64,000 nucleotides of DNA from positions 44,188,786-44,252,785 of the forward strand of contig NC_031773.1 of assembly GCF_001522545.3 (NCBI RefSeq). The letters are read 5' to 3'. The notes under the pieces are model-generated. The model had not been told where the DNA came from. It saw only the letters and a program-made list of their open reading frames with translations, and searched no databases. The position numbers were made by a program, and so were the translations under genes. Source of the stretch: Parus major (Eukaryota > Chordata > Aves > Passeriformes > Paridae). This document shows positions 15,501-27,800 of the stretch, one piece after another. The stretch's first letter is position 1. Each line of letters starts with the position of its first letter.

Positions 15501-16122
15501 TATGCCTCAGAAAAAGATTCACTACTGCATCTGCAGTGTATCCATCAAAAAAGGAGTTTGCAACTAAGGGGTGAAAGCCCAAAGGAATGAAACTTCAAAG
15601 GCCATGCAGCTCAGATTCTGAAATCACAAGAAAATGTTTTCCTAGCTTTTCTGTCTTTTCAATGATATTGCCCACTCCCCTTAATGCCATAGTGTCTGTG
15701 CCTTGGGTGTCCTGGTATTTCCTCCTTTCTTGACAGACCCACTTCTAATTTTTTTCCTTGTAGGGGTTTGAAACTTCAGAAAGCTGCATGTGCTGCTGTA
15801 GGGAACTAACTTTTACCAAAAAAGAGCTAGAGCATGACAGATACTGACCTTTCTTCTACCACCTTGTCAACCACACTCAGCACTGATCTGGATGGAAACA
15901 AATTTGGTCTTTACATCTATTAAGTCTTCTCTCCTCCTGCTACCCTGGGATTTTCAGATGGCCAGAGCGAGACACAGCTGCAGAAATTCAGCCAAGGGCT
16001 TAATTTCTGTGGAGAACACTGCTGGTTATCAATAAAAGTATCTGCAGCAGTAACCACATTCTTGTAATGGGAGTGCTAATCCAAAGGAAATGAGATTGAG
16101 TGTAGCTCTATTAGTTATTGGT

Positions 16123-16145
16123 ATGACTCAGTTCGTTTGAGTCAT
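16123..16145. promoter_or_regulatory. Paired AP-1-like sites in inverted arrangement
   Basis: ATGACTCA at 16123-16130 and TGAGTCAT at 16138-16145 form a perfect 8-bp inverted repeat around a 7-nt spacer. Each arm contains a perfect AP-1 (FOS/JUN) consensus TGA(C/G)TCA. Two perfect sites this close together, in gene-free DNA, fit a distal enhancer element. The call rests on motif only. Function is not shown, and a single 7-bp motif would be expected by chance every few kb. Confidence 0.35.
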
Positions 16146-19100
16146 GGCCCACACAAGGTGGAAATTAAAAAGCTCTGCTCCTATTCCACGTCCATAAACT
16201 ACTTGGTTCTACTTTCTTATCACCACATTCATCTGATGTCCACGAGGTATTGTAGATTGGTTTTCTCATCCTATGCCTGTTACTATGCCTGGAATCCCAT
16301 GGCAATGAAGATCTGATCCCCATTAAGGAAAGCTGATGCCTACAAATACAACCATCATCTCACCTGAAAAGCAGTCTTTGTCGCAGAAGATTAGAGCTTG
16401 TTCCTCAGCCCTATAGAGTTGCAGCATTCAGACTGGATGCTACAAAAGGACACAAGACCTTTGAGAATAAACATTTTGCTCTCTCTGTCATACCGGGCTG
16501 GACTGTATATGGCAGCTAAATTAAAGGTCACACTTATTACTAAAGGTAAGTTTAGTACAAAAATGTAATTGACTTAGTTAAAAATAAAAGTAGCTACAGG
16601 ATTGCAATACCCAGGCAAGTAAAACAAAGAAATTATAATCTTTTAAATGGGCCTGAATGCCCAAACTGTTTCAAGTTTTTCTTTTTGGAAGTCTGGCCTT
16701 GGCTAGCCAAGCTCAGGAGCAATCTGACAATCCTATTAAATGCTATGTTAACAGAATAAATCAGAAGGACACTAAATAACATGTAGCTCTGGGACTGATT
16801 CATGAAGCATTACCCTGTCTTGTAAATATGCCTTATAGATTATTCAGCTATGCACCTAAAGAGTCAAATTCACCAAGCAATAACCCATCCCCTCCCATAA
16901 AGAGGAACCCATGAGTCTTGCTGTAAATCTGCAGAACATCAGAGGATTATAGTATTTAAACAAAACATCAGAGCCTTTCAGGCTCTCTGCTTTCTTTGCT
17001 TTGCTAATTAACTTTTATGTAACTCATTGTATTACCTAGCTGCAACAGGGAGCTGGCACACTAATCCATCTGCAAGGTGACCCCTGTTGTGTGCTATGCA
17101 GATAGGGATATTGATATGCTGTTGTGGACTGCAAGACATATCTGTTTCTGTCCCTTGCCTGTCATTTGTAGATACAAAGGGAGGAATGGCTGAGTGTTTA
17201 ACAAGAGAGTTTGATCCCACAGTGTGTCTAGGCTAATGCAGGGAAGAATAAGGCTGGGAAAACCACCCTCACTTAGACATCATGGTGATTGGCTTCAGTA
17301 CCATGCCTACGATTGATCTGTGCTCCGAGAGACTTAGTTAAATCAAAGCTCTAAATAGATACAGCTTTTGTGACTGTTAATTTTAAGGCTGGATTCAGTG
17401 GGTTTTAGTTCCTAGGCTTATCTTTGCTCTCTCTGCATTTGACTCTATATAATCAAGGTCCCTTTGGGAACTGTGACTTGCTGCAGTCAGACTCACCGCA
17501 GTTACGGAGGCCCACAGAAAAGATCAACACTTTTTCTTAAGTCCTCTGGACTTATTGTAAAGGCATCTGAAATGATGATCACTATAAATATTTTTCAGTG
17601 GGATTTACTCTGCCATGAAGAAAAAAAGCAGGTGTTAAAGTTATTAGAAGTACGTCAAAAGTTTGCCACTTAATGCCAGCCTAGAGGTATGTTTACCAAT
17701 GATAACACCAAAAAGGAGGGGAAAAGTTCTGCAGGAATTAGGATTTGTCAGGTTATTTCAGAAAGTTTGGGATCATTTGGGCAAACCAATTTTTAGAAGA
17801 GAAGGCTGTATGAAAGCAGCATTTCAGCAGTCGATACTCTCTAAATCCAAAATGTAGGAAACCTTTCTTGCATGAAATAGTGTGTTTCAGTTTCTAGTGA
17901 TATCTTCTAAAGAGTCAGTCAAAGATTATAGAGTTTACTTGTCCTGGGATCCCCAGGTGACAGCAGAAGTGTGGACAATGACTTGTAAAAAGTCACCTTT
18001 CACCTGCACAGATCCTGGGCATATCCAAGACTTTTCTGCCATTTCCAACACACCATTTTAAACATACACCTGAACATCTTTCTTGTTTGTACAATATCCC
18101 AGCTTTATGCCTGCCAAAGAAACAGGAATAATAACAGGTTTGAGAGCCTGTTTATCACTATATACAGATTATTCTTACATATATTATACCCCATCAAAAC
18201 AGTAGTGCATATTCTTCTGTTCCCAGCTCAAAAAAACCCCACCACCTAGATTATTAATTCAAAAAGAGCTAGGCACAGATTTCTAATAATGACTTTTGCT
18301 CCCGTAATTGCTACAGTAGTCTTTTGAGCAGCCAAAATTTTGTAACCTGTTTGAGTGGGGGGAGGGGAGTTAAAGGGCAGTGAGATGCAAATTAGTTCTC
18401 TGGAATGTTTTGAAGTGGGGTTTGAGTGTAGATTTCCAAGAATGTGCTCTTTTAGAGAAAGAAGTTATTTTTGCTGAGAGCAGTGAGTGTTACTGATTTA
18501 CTGAAGTTGATATTGACTAAGCTGCCTGGTTACAGTCCCAGGCACAGAATTATTTGCCTTCCAGGCTGCCAACATTAAGTCCTTCAACTCATCTCTATTT
18601 ACTTCAGACACAGTCCAGAAGGCAGGAAAAGATGCAGACTTTCAAAAAGAAGTCAAGATACAAACAAACTGGGAAAACAATGGTTACGTTCACTAGCAGT
18701 TGAAATTTTCACGGTTTGTTCCAGGTGCCATAAGTCCATGTCCAGACCCTATGGAAGAGGATACAGGGGAGTATTACTCTGTCTCAGAGAGAAGTGGGAT
18801 GTCACACAAGCAGTTCTTTGTAGGTTTTGTTTATCATGGGAACTGATAAATAGTTAGACTGAAAAACCTGGTAGCTTGATTTTTTTCCTGATACTTAACC
18901 AAAGTTTGCTGAAACTTTGGCTGCCATTTTCCTTGGTTTGTGGTGATGAGCAGTGAGAACAATTGATCACTCTTCTCTTTCCTTATAGTAATCTTTTAAA
19001 TTTTACTGAGTTGAAAGGTTATCAGCATTACCTCTCCCCAGTCATCATTATTTCTGTTCCAAAAGTTAATGAATCCTTACCTCTTTCATTTCTCACAAAT

Positions 19101-20460
19101 AACACCGTTAAAATGCCTCTGACTATTCTCATTGCTCTTTTTGGGCATGTCTTCCTTTTAATTTCTGGTGCTTTGACCTCTCCAAATAATGTCACACCAG
19201 CACTGCAAAGAGCAAATTCTGCTCAGTTCAGTGACACTCTTCCTAATACATCCCAGAGGGAGATTGATTTTCTATATCACAGTATTTCACTGACTGACTT
19301 TTTTTCAGTTTGTGACCCAGACCCTATTCGGCAGCTCTGCTACCTTGCCACACATTGGATATTTTGTGCTTGATTTCATCTTATTATCATCTTCTACACT
19401 TAAACTAAACTCCACTTTGTTGACTTGAGATCATCAGTTTCTCCATCCAGTCTGGCTCTGCATTTGGTACAAGGCCAACAATTACATTTGCAGGTGCTTT
19501 TTTTACCTGTAGAGATTCTGCTGCTCAGCAAGTGTCCCAGAAAACAGAACCAAAGCTGAAGCTGGGCTATCCAGAACTGGGGTCCCTCATTAAGGAAGGA
19601 CCCCTCAGGAGCATGTAGAGGAGAAATAGCAGTAATGTTAAAGATGTAGCACTCTCTATGTTATATTTGATTTCTTTCATTATAAATCTAACAGCAAAAA
19701 ATAAATAGGAGAACTACCCCAAACCCACCTTTGTTCTTCTGCTGGTAATGTCCCTCAAGTGCTTTTGTCTTTTAGATATTAAATCTGCCTGCAAACAAAG
19801 GACTGGGTCCTATGCACAGGGGTCACAGCTGAAATGGCCCCTTTTAACTGGCAGCCTTCTGAAAGCAGTTCACACGCTAATGGAAGAGAATGTCATAGTC
19901 CAGGAAAGTCTTTGTAGCTCGGTGGACCTACCAGCTCTTGACAGCACTTTATTGTACTGAGTAGGACAGGTTGGTTTTAAAACATAATTGTTGTTAAGAC
20001 CTGTAGATACCAAATTAGAACTAATGTACAACTTTTAAAAGTGTTTAAACCAGCAGATGCAAAAATTAAAGATAATGGCAATGCCTGTATTCACCAGATC
20101 CTTGGATTCTAGGAGAATGCCATTTCCATCAAGGACCAATAATAGAGAAAAAATATTCTTGAAATTCTTGAAAAGACACAGCTGGAATAATGTTACTGTA
20201 ATAGGCAGGAATCAGTCTAAATTGCTGTCCCAATGGCCAAGTGGTACTGCTAGTAAAATGCCTGCATAGATACCCTTGTCACATGAATATTTCACAGTGT
20301 TGAAAGGAATGTTCTGTTTCTCCACCCCCCAGCAAAAAACAAAGACATTGTTTACTGAAGTACTTCATGCATTTGAAAGACACTCACTCAAGGATAAAGG
20401 GGAGCCTTTTCCTCTTCTGACTTATCCTAGCCTCCTTACATTTTCTTTAGTAATAGTATA

Positions 20461-20499
20461 TTCAAGTATATCCTTCAAGTATATCCTTCAAGTATATCC
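20461..20499. repeat. Three perfect 13-bp tandem repeats
   Basis: The unit TTCAAGTATATCC occurs three times without change, head to tail. This is a small minisatellite-like array, probably recent since the copies are identical. Confidence 0.9.
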
Positions 20500-21915
20500 T
20501 GTATATAAGAACTTAAGCCAAACGTGTTTGACCAAGTGGGTCTTCATTTTATAAAGAAAATTTACAAATTAAAAGTTACATATATGTTTCTTTTCACTTA
20601 CAAACTGTGCCACAATTGAGTTTTTTCAAACCGTGTTACACTGGCCTAAGATCCTGCAAGTGAAAAACTATCCAGAGCTGAATTTTACTTTATTTACAAG
20701 AGAACACCCCAGGCATAGGCAAGGAATTTCCCACACTGTCTCTGTTTCTCTTGACTTCTTTTCATTCACTGTCTAGAACAGACAGTACAGAATTCACATA
20801 TAATACCATTCTACTTTTAATTTCCTATGGCTTACTTTGGAGTCTGGCTCTTGCTTGGATCATAGACTGAATCCTCTGTAGCTGATAACAACTGAAATTC
20901 CAGTCCAGCCAAAAGAAAATACGTACTTTTGCTGCAGCCAGGGCTTTAATTTGCCCCATGAAACAAGGACTCTGACACTTCTTGATATGCCTGCTTTGCA
21001 CACACACCATCACTGCTTCTAGTTAGAATGTGTATTAAGAATGGTATGAATTCTATTTTATGGATCAATAGTTACTAAAAAAAATTATGCAGTGTTAGGC
21101 AGCAGCCACTTTCAAAAATGTCATTATCACAACTGCTGGATTAATCTAAAAAGGAATACCAAAGTGATTCATTTGTATTAAGGGGGAATAGGCTGCAGGC
21201 TTTGATTTCAAAAATCAATTTTTTCATACACAGAAATAAAACAAATGTATTAATATGCAGCAGCTTCTTACAAAACAGTCTCACACAGTTCTGGTGACAT
21301 GTTGTTAGCACCACCAATGGAAAAGAAGAGCTTTGTCAGTGGTCCTTTCCAGCCATCCCTACCCATTCAGCCAGTACTCTGGGACCAGTAGCCGTGGCAA
21401 ACATCTCCTGAAAAATTACCCTGCAGGTTCAAATATACCAAAAGGCATATTTGCATCACATGGGGAGTTTCATTCTTATAGGTCAGTGTTATAACTTCCT
21501 GGGAGATTCTTGCCCACAGGTGAGGCAACAGCAGCAGCTGTGTGATGGCTCTCAGCCGTTGCACTTCAGACTCTGGTGCAGCAGCTTAAACTGCTATCAT
21601 TGAACTCAAACCCTGCAAACGAATGTATCAGGCTTTAAACCAGCTGGGAAGCCACAGCGTGCCGAATCCTGAGCTACACTGTGCCCGCCAGTGCACTGGC
21701 TACAGCAGCTCCTACATCACATGGGCACGGCAGACAGCCCCAGGCAATGCTCCTGGAACAGCCCCAGCTGCTTCGTCTGCTGTGGCACTGATAACACTTC
21801 ATGCTTTAGACTCCTGTGCTGTTTTGGTGGTAAGAGATAGCAAAGGCTACAGGGTGGATGGAGTGGAGGTCAGGTTGAAGGTGAGCTAAACCAGTGCAGT
21901 TATTTCCCAGTTTTT

Positions 21916-21942
21916 TATATGTGTGTATATATATATATATAT
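21916..21942. repeat. (TG/TA)n microsatellite
   Basis: Alternating TG then TA dinucleotides. A purine-pyrimidine alternating tract of this kind is usually length-polymorphic. Confidence 0.8.
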
Positions 21943-22832
21943 GTAGAAGCAGTTCAGTGTGAGACATTGTTTTTTCTGTAAAAGCACAGACTGACATTGC
22001 ATACAACTGTGCCCTGAAGATATTTGAATTCTGTCTAGCTTTGATTCACAGGTTAAATATATTACATAACACACAGAATCTGTTATACAAAACCTGAGAA
22101 AGAACTGTCTAATTTCATGCATTCCTTTCTGTGTAAATGTGCGAGACACAAAGAAAGCCATTCCCAAACTTACTGGGATATGAGATAAACCTAAAGATAC
22201 ATTTAGGCCATGACTGTGCAAAATAAGTCTATTTTCTGTTGCAAATGTGATTAGACATGCATTAAATATGTGGATATTGTTAGATACGGTCTGTATGTTA
22301 ATAAATTGAGCAATAACAGACTAGCAGAGGATCTACTGTTCTCTGCAGCTAGAAGAACTTTTGTTTCATTGCAGTTTGGCCTGATTTCACATTTGTTTTT
22401 CTAGCGCCTACAGTTGCTCTCTTTGCCTTGGCAAAAAAAACACCCACTGATTATTTTTATTTTGTCTCATTTTGAAATATACAGCAACTTTCTGAGGAGA
22501 GCAATGTACACAACCTGCAGTAGAAGGAAGTTGTGCAGATTGAAAGAAAATGGTTTAAACACAGTCACTGGAAGAAGAAAGTAAAAGATGTCCTGGAATT
22601 TAAACTAATCATGGAGAAAAGCACACATGGTTCTGGAGAGCCTACTCAGTAATAAAAGTGAAGGACAATAAACAAGAACTTGTTAGTATGATAGTCTTTC
22701 CACCTGGAAAATAAACTGAAAAATTCCAATTTTAAAAATGCAACTCAAAAAATTAATGTTCAGAGACAAACCAAGAAAATTTTACATTTCAATGTCATAT
22801 GAAGAGTTCTAACAGTAGCAAAAGGGTGAAAA

Positions 22833-22864
22833 ACATATATATATATATATATAAAAATATATAA
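22833..22864. repeat. (AT)n microsatellite
   Basis: About ten AT dinucleotides followed by an A-rich interruption and a few more TA units. Confidence 0.85.
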
Positions 22865-23631
22865 AGCCTGTAATAAGAAGTAGAACAAAATGTTCATAAA
22901 ACATCATAAAACAAAATTGTTTCTGTTCCTGTATCCATACTAGTATCAAAGGCAAATGTTTTTTGTCTTCCTTAAGCTATATAATGAAGCTAAATCCTAG
23001 ATGGAAGTAGACTGAGCAGAATTTTTTTCGTTAGTATCCCTGTATATAATTTTCCAGAGAGATTAATAACAGCTCCTACTTCTTCAGCAGTCTAGGTGAA
23101 ATCTGTACAGAATCCTGAAGGAAAGTTCAAGTTATTTTAAGCTGCAAGAGTCAAGGTTTCAAGGTGGTCTCTTAGGCAGTAGCAATCTCCATCAGAAAAC
23201 TGTCTTAAAATTTCTGTCCACAACTCTCAGCTGCACAACGCCGCAGGAGCTGGACATGCTGTTAAGGATACGTCACATCAGCAAAATTCATGGCCACTAA
23301 TTGCATTACTGGTGTTCCTGTAATTACTTCTGCCCCACTGTGGTAGTGCCTGTAGCCTCAGCATGTCAGTACATTCAATATTGTATAAGAATATGGAAAT
23401 TAGATGGTCAGGTGTTTACATCGTGCTAATAGAATCAGTGGCACAGGGTGCAAGAAAAGAGTTAGGTGGTAGTGCTTACTGATATAAAAGGTGTGCACAG
23501 AACAGTCATCCCAGTCTTGGGATTTGAAGAGCTTAAAACAGGATTATGGTCTAGAAGTTTAAACAAAATACCTTTGGACAGCAAATGAAATAATTCAGCA
23601 AAATATTTATTTCTATTATAGTGAGCTATAA

Positions 23632-23699
23632 AAAATATATACATACAGTATATATACTATATACTATATACTATATACTGTATACTATATAATATATAT
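23632..23699. repeat. TATATAC-type 7-bp tandem repeat
   Basis: Several near-perfect copies of a 7-bp unit (TATATAC, with one G variant) within a longer A/T-only tract. It is a self-complementary AT-rich minisatellite. Confidence 0.8.
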
Positions 23700-23759
23700 C
23701 AAAACAAATGTTTCATTTCAGTGATTAAAACAGTAAGATGTAAAGTGATTAAAATATTG

Positions 23760-23852
23760 TCCTGCTCTGGACACACTCTGGAACTTCAAACTCTTGTCTT
23801 GTAGAGAGGGACCCAAAACTGAACATGGTATTTGAGGTGCAACATTCAAATC
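23760..23852 (-). mobile_element. CR1 LINE fragment (internal part of the 3' region)
   Basis: The + strand reads as the reverse complement of a well-known CR1 segment: a 'CTGGACACACTC' stretch, then 'GACCCAAAACTGAACATGG', then 'GAGGTGC'. In bird genomes this series belongs to the 3' part of CR1 non-LTR retrotransposons. The copy is short and diverged, with no coding capacity. In a full element this piece lies 5' of the segment seen at 24009-24262. Here the order is reversed, so the two are either separate insertions or a rearranged copy. Confidence 0.6.
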
Positions 23853-24008
23853 ACTGAATGCTAACAGCATCCAGCTTGAGAGGCTTTGTTGTGCTCCCTG
23901 CCTTGGGTTACACTTCCAAGGCAGGTTTTTATCCCTGTGTCCTGATGCAAGTTACACACTGTCCACTTCCTTGCTGACACAGAACACCCTCCACATGGAG
24001 CAATTTTC

Positions 24009-24262
24009 ATAGAACCACAGAATAAGCTGAATTCAAAGGGACTAATCAGGATCATCGAGTCCAATTCCTGGCCCTGCACAGGACACCCCAAGAGTCACAC
24101 CCTGTGCCTGAGAGTATTGTCCAAATGCTTCTTGAGCTCTGTCAGGTTTGCTGCTGTGACCACTGCCCTGGGGAGACTGTGCCAGTGCTCAACCCTCTGG
24201 GTGAAAAACCTTTTCGTGACATCCAGCCTAAACGTCCCCTAACTCAGCTTCGTGCCTGAGCT
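24009..24262 (-). mobile_element. CR1 LINE, truncated 3' end
   Basis: Begins on + with 'CATAGAACCACAGAATAAGC', the reverse complement of the CR1 3' end with its ATTCTATG-type terminal repeat. It continues with 'GAGTCCAATTCCTGGCC', 'CTTGAGCTCTGTCAGG', 'CCCTGGGGAGACTGTGCCAG' and 'ACATCCAGCCTAAACGTCCC', all typical of CR1 3' sequence. It is a 5'-truncated, mutated, non-coding copy on the minus strand. CR1 is the dominant LINE of birds, which supports an avian source. Confidence 0.85.
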
Positions 24263-24369
24263 TCGTTGAGGCTGACCTCTGTGGCTCCCGGATGTATGTC
24301 AAAGGGAGACTAAGGCTCTGTCAATCCACACCCATTGCAGAAATGCGATTTTTTTCGTCAGGCCTGGGC

Positions 24370-24722
24370 TCCCGCAGGTTTCGCAGCTCTCTGCTCTCTG
24401 TCCAGCGAGGCCGGGCAGGTCCGGGGGTGTCCGGCGGCGGGATGCAGGCGCTGGCTGCCCGCGGCCGGAGCGGGCGAGCTTCCCTCGCTGCCCACCAGGT
24501 GTCCCCCCGCACCCGCACATGCCCGCAGCGCCGCCCGACAGCGGCCGCCGCTCCCGCACGGGGCTGCGCTGGCTCCTCAGGCTCATGCTGCTGATGATCT
24601 CTGCTGGTCCAGCTCGTGTCCGTGTGCTGAAACACTGGCAGCCTCCGGCTGGCGGGCTGGGACTGGGAGCGGGGTCCGTGCAGCCCCCGGAATGCCGCAG
24701 GGGTCGCTTCAATCTGGAGTAG
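24370..24722. promoter_or_regulatory. Isolated CpG island, possible promoter of an unknown transcript
   Basis: Composition changes abruptly from AT-rich to very GC- and CpG-rich for about 350 bp, then back. It includes a NotI-type GCGGCCGC site near 24540. Such islands usually mark promoters that are active in the germ line. No known gene starts here that I can recognise. CR1 sequence abuts it on the left, but the island does not match the CR1 segments I know. The nearest strong + strand splice donor (AAGTGAGT) is at about 25184. Confidence 0.5.
24519..24722 (+). CDS. Hypothetical 67-codon ORF with signal-peptide-like N-terminus
   Basis: Starts at a true ATG and ends at TAG. An Arg-rich N-terminus (residues 10-17) is followed by a hydrophobic run rich in Leu and Met (about residues 19-28) and a small-residue SAGPA motif (28-32), which resembles a secretory signal or signal anchor. 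The rest is Pro/Gly-rich with one Cys near residue 58. I do not recognise the protein. The start context is weak (C at -3). A different frame stays open from the island into the AT-rich DNA as far as 24820. GC-rich sequence gives chance ORFs easily, so this may be non-coding or the remains of a retrocopy's first exon. Confidence 0.2.
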   Translation: MPAAPPDSGRRSRTGLRWLLRLMLLMISAGPARVRVLKHWQPPAGGLGLGAGSVQPPECRRGRFNLE

Positions 24723-24829
24723 TACTGCTGGACTTTGGGAATCCAGTGAAAGAAATTAAAGGCTTTGTGCTAGAAACAGTAAAAGGGCAAGAGCAAATAG
24801 TGTATTTAGCAAAATATTAATGGTATTAT

Positions 24830-27800
24830 TTGTTAATAGACTCTGATTTCCATTCATGCCCAGATTTTGCCAGTGAGGCTGGTAGGCACCCTTCCAATTC
24901 CTCTATGCTGCCCTCAGCCAGAAAGACAACAATTTCTGTATAAAACCAGAGGCAACGTGTGACAGGCAGAGGGCACAGAACAGAACAAACTAAAGAAATG
25001 CGACTGGTCCGTGCTGGGGTCATATCACAGCCAGCACACAAGGGTGATGAGAAAAGCCATGAGAGTGTGCAGAAGGTCAGTGTCAGTGTGTGGCACCATC
25101 TGTTTTAAATTCTAGTTTGAAGCTAACACCGCTCGGCCTCTGTACTCAGCGACCAGAGTTTGCTGTCCCCACAGGCAGATACAAGTGAGTAAAGTACATC
25201 AGTTGGTTTTGGATATGGTCCAGTGAACCAAAGCCCAAAATGGATGACCTCCACTGACTGTGAACTGACCAATTTTATGCATTCAAACAAAGAAAAAGGT
25301 AATCCTGTCTAACCTTTACAGATTATGCTCCCACAGCTATGGAAATGTCACCACATTCTATTTATCTCCAGTGCAAAGTTCACATGACATTACATGGTAT
25401 TCACAGCATTGGCTTTCTTTAAAAAAAATTATTTGCATTCAAGGATAGACAAGAATATATATGTGGCACTAAAATAGTAAAATATGTCCAATTGTTTTAT
25501 AATTTGGGAATCAAATATCCTTCACTATTGAGAAAAATGCAGAAATGTGGTTTAATCTTCCCAAATTTAAACTAAAATTTGAATAGAACTCTCAATATTT
25601 CAGCCATAAAAAACCAGTAGTAGCAGCACTACACAAATGCAAGAGTATTGTAGGCAATATGAAAATGAACTATTTAAATACTAGAAAATAGAAGGGAAAG
25701 TTATAAAATTTTGAACATTAAAGGCATTCATTCTAGTTCCTGGTATGCCAGTATTAAATCCCACATTTAATTAACCTTTAAGGATCATAAGAAATTTTCT
25801 GAATAAGTACTTTCCAAACTTCTGGTTGAGAGAACTTCATGGCCTGGGGCAGACTATGGAAATTTTGCATCTAATGAAAGAAGCAAAATCTAGATAAAAA
25901 GTGAGGAACCCCTACATACTCTTCTACTTCTCCAAACAGGCTTTATTTTTAAAAAAAAGATAAGAATACTTCTCATTTTAAAAACTAATATCACACCAGC
26001 TCTGTCTTTAGACATTCATAAACTTCAGAAGCCAGGAACATGTATTAGGAACTGCAATTCTACACGTGCACTTTTCTCACATTCCTTTCCAATTTCCCAC
26101 TGTACAAACAAGCATATTTTGGCCAATCAAGAATTAAAATTCTTGTGTTATTGCCCAGCATAGTTCAAAGAATGTCTGATAATCACAGCAGGATTTTCAG
26201 TGTGATTACTGGGAAAGCAGCACAAGGTTAGAATAAACTGGTGGCCAGCAGCCTCAAGAAAGTGAGCAGCTCCCTTTTGATAATTGTTGTTCCTCTCCTG
26301 AACTTATTTGTTGCACTCTTCCTCCTGGGACTTTACAGGATGTTTTAGATAAGCTGGGGCAGGTTCTGAAGCATCTTAAATATAGACACCAAAACAGTAA
26401 ACTGCACTGACCATTGTAGAAAATGCTTATAGGAAGCAGGAGGTCAAGTCTGAAAGGGAGTACTGATCTATCCCGTATTGATCAAATTTTCATTCTTTAC
26501 TGATCAAAGTATCTAAATACTGAAAGTTTCAAGTCCTTGTAAACTCAGTACTGTAGCCTAGCCAAGAATTACATCATTTTGTCACTTTAAAAGAGAGTTA
26601 GAACTTCAGGAGGAAAAAAAAAAAGCTCATCCTGGGTAAGTCAAACAAATATTACCTTAGCAGTGTAATTATAGTAGTAAAATTGTGTAGACAATTATTT
26701 ATTTAAGTTAACTTTGTGAGTGTCTCTCTTATTTTATATAACTCTTCAGTATAAAACATTTAAAACAATGCTTTATAGTTTCAAAATACCTTGAATAGTG
26801 GGAGGTTGTGGTTCAGCTGCCAAGCAAATTACAGAGATGAGTACTCTCCTTGGGTAAGAACAAAGGAGACAGTTCAATAGCAAGCTTGTTCAGGGAGCTG
26901 AGAGTAGTTATTTCACAGCTTCTGACCCTAGATCTTTAGAGTCACTGTTGAGAGGAACAGAGACGATGTTCTGCTTGTGCTTTGTCCAAAGGCAAATACA
27001 ACAAGGTGAAACTGCAAGTCTTAAATGCAGCAATTCAGAGATGGAGAGAGCAGGACAGGGGTGTATATATACCCCAAAACTCCTGTGAATAGCATCTACT
27101 AATGACTGCATTCTTAAATTCCTTTCAAAAATGGTATAACTGCAATGTAGGATTTCTATTTAGTTAGTTCATACTATACTGCTTGTCAGCATTTTCCCTT
27201 GGTGACTGCTGCTGTGTTTCTCATAACCTCTCTTTTCATGTCTGAAATAGGCAGGGTTTAAGAAGCTCTGTGCAGACAGTTGAGGAAAAGGGAATTTTGT
27301 AATAAATGCTGTATACATACATTTGCAGATATTATTGTCTAGTCACAGGGATTTTTCTGCTGAGAAAATGTAAAAAAACTCTTTTCTTTCAGACTAAAAA
27401 GTCAAATTGTCACAGCAAAGAAATTTCAAAATGGTTTTCAAAAGTACATATCTCTTTGTGTTTTTACCTTTCCACAAAGTTCCCTTATGTTCCCCAAGCC
27501 TTGCTACACCAATGTTTGGGGTGGCTGGGCAGTTCAGGGTTGAACACTAGGGATTTCCCCAGTGCTGGCTCCTGGCACTCCTGAGGTGAGGTTTTTAAAA
27601 GCTGAGAACAGAAAAGCTGAGTTTGCAAAGAGCCACATTCCTGGCCCCAGAGCTGTGGGTTCTCAACTTGTCATTGCCCCTTGCTCCATCAAGCTGGCAG
27701 ATTCTCCTCATGCTTCCTCAGCAGACAGTTCTATTCAATTTTTGCTGAAACATCTTCTCACAAAACACTCCAATTTTGATAAATCAGCACTTTTAGATGA

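Larger units (their letters stand above)
1..23600. other. AT-rich gene-free region (gene desert)
   Basis: I see no credible gene here. All open frames are short (at most about 136 codons), many begin at non-ATG codons, and none resembles a family I know or has exon-like splice flanks with matching phase. Base composition is AT-rich with few CpGs. The contents I can name are simple repeats, listed separately, and a paired AP-1-like site near 16.13 kb. In human the DNA upstream of TMPO is a large interval containing the RMST lncRNA far upstream; I cannot recognise RMST exons here. Unrecognised non-coding RNA exons or enhancers could be present. Confidence 0.6.

Noticed and set aside
18963..19373. 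A 136-codon + strand open frame in the gene desert
   Set aside because: It begins at a non-ATG codon, resembles no known family and has no exon-like flanks. A length like this is expected by chance in 64 kb.
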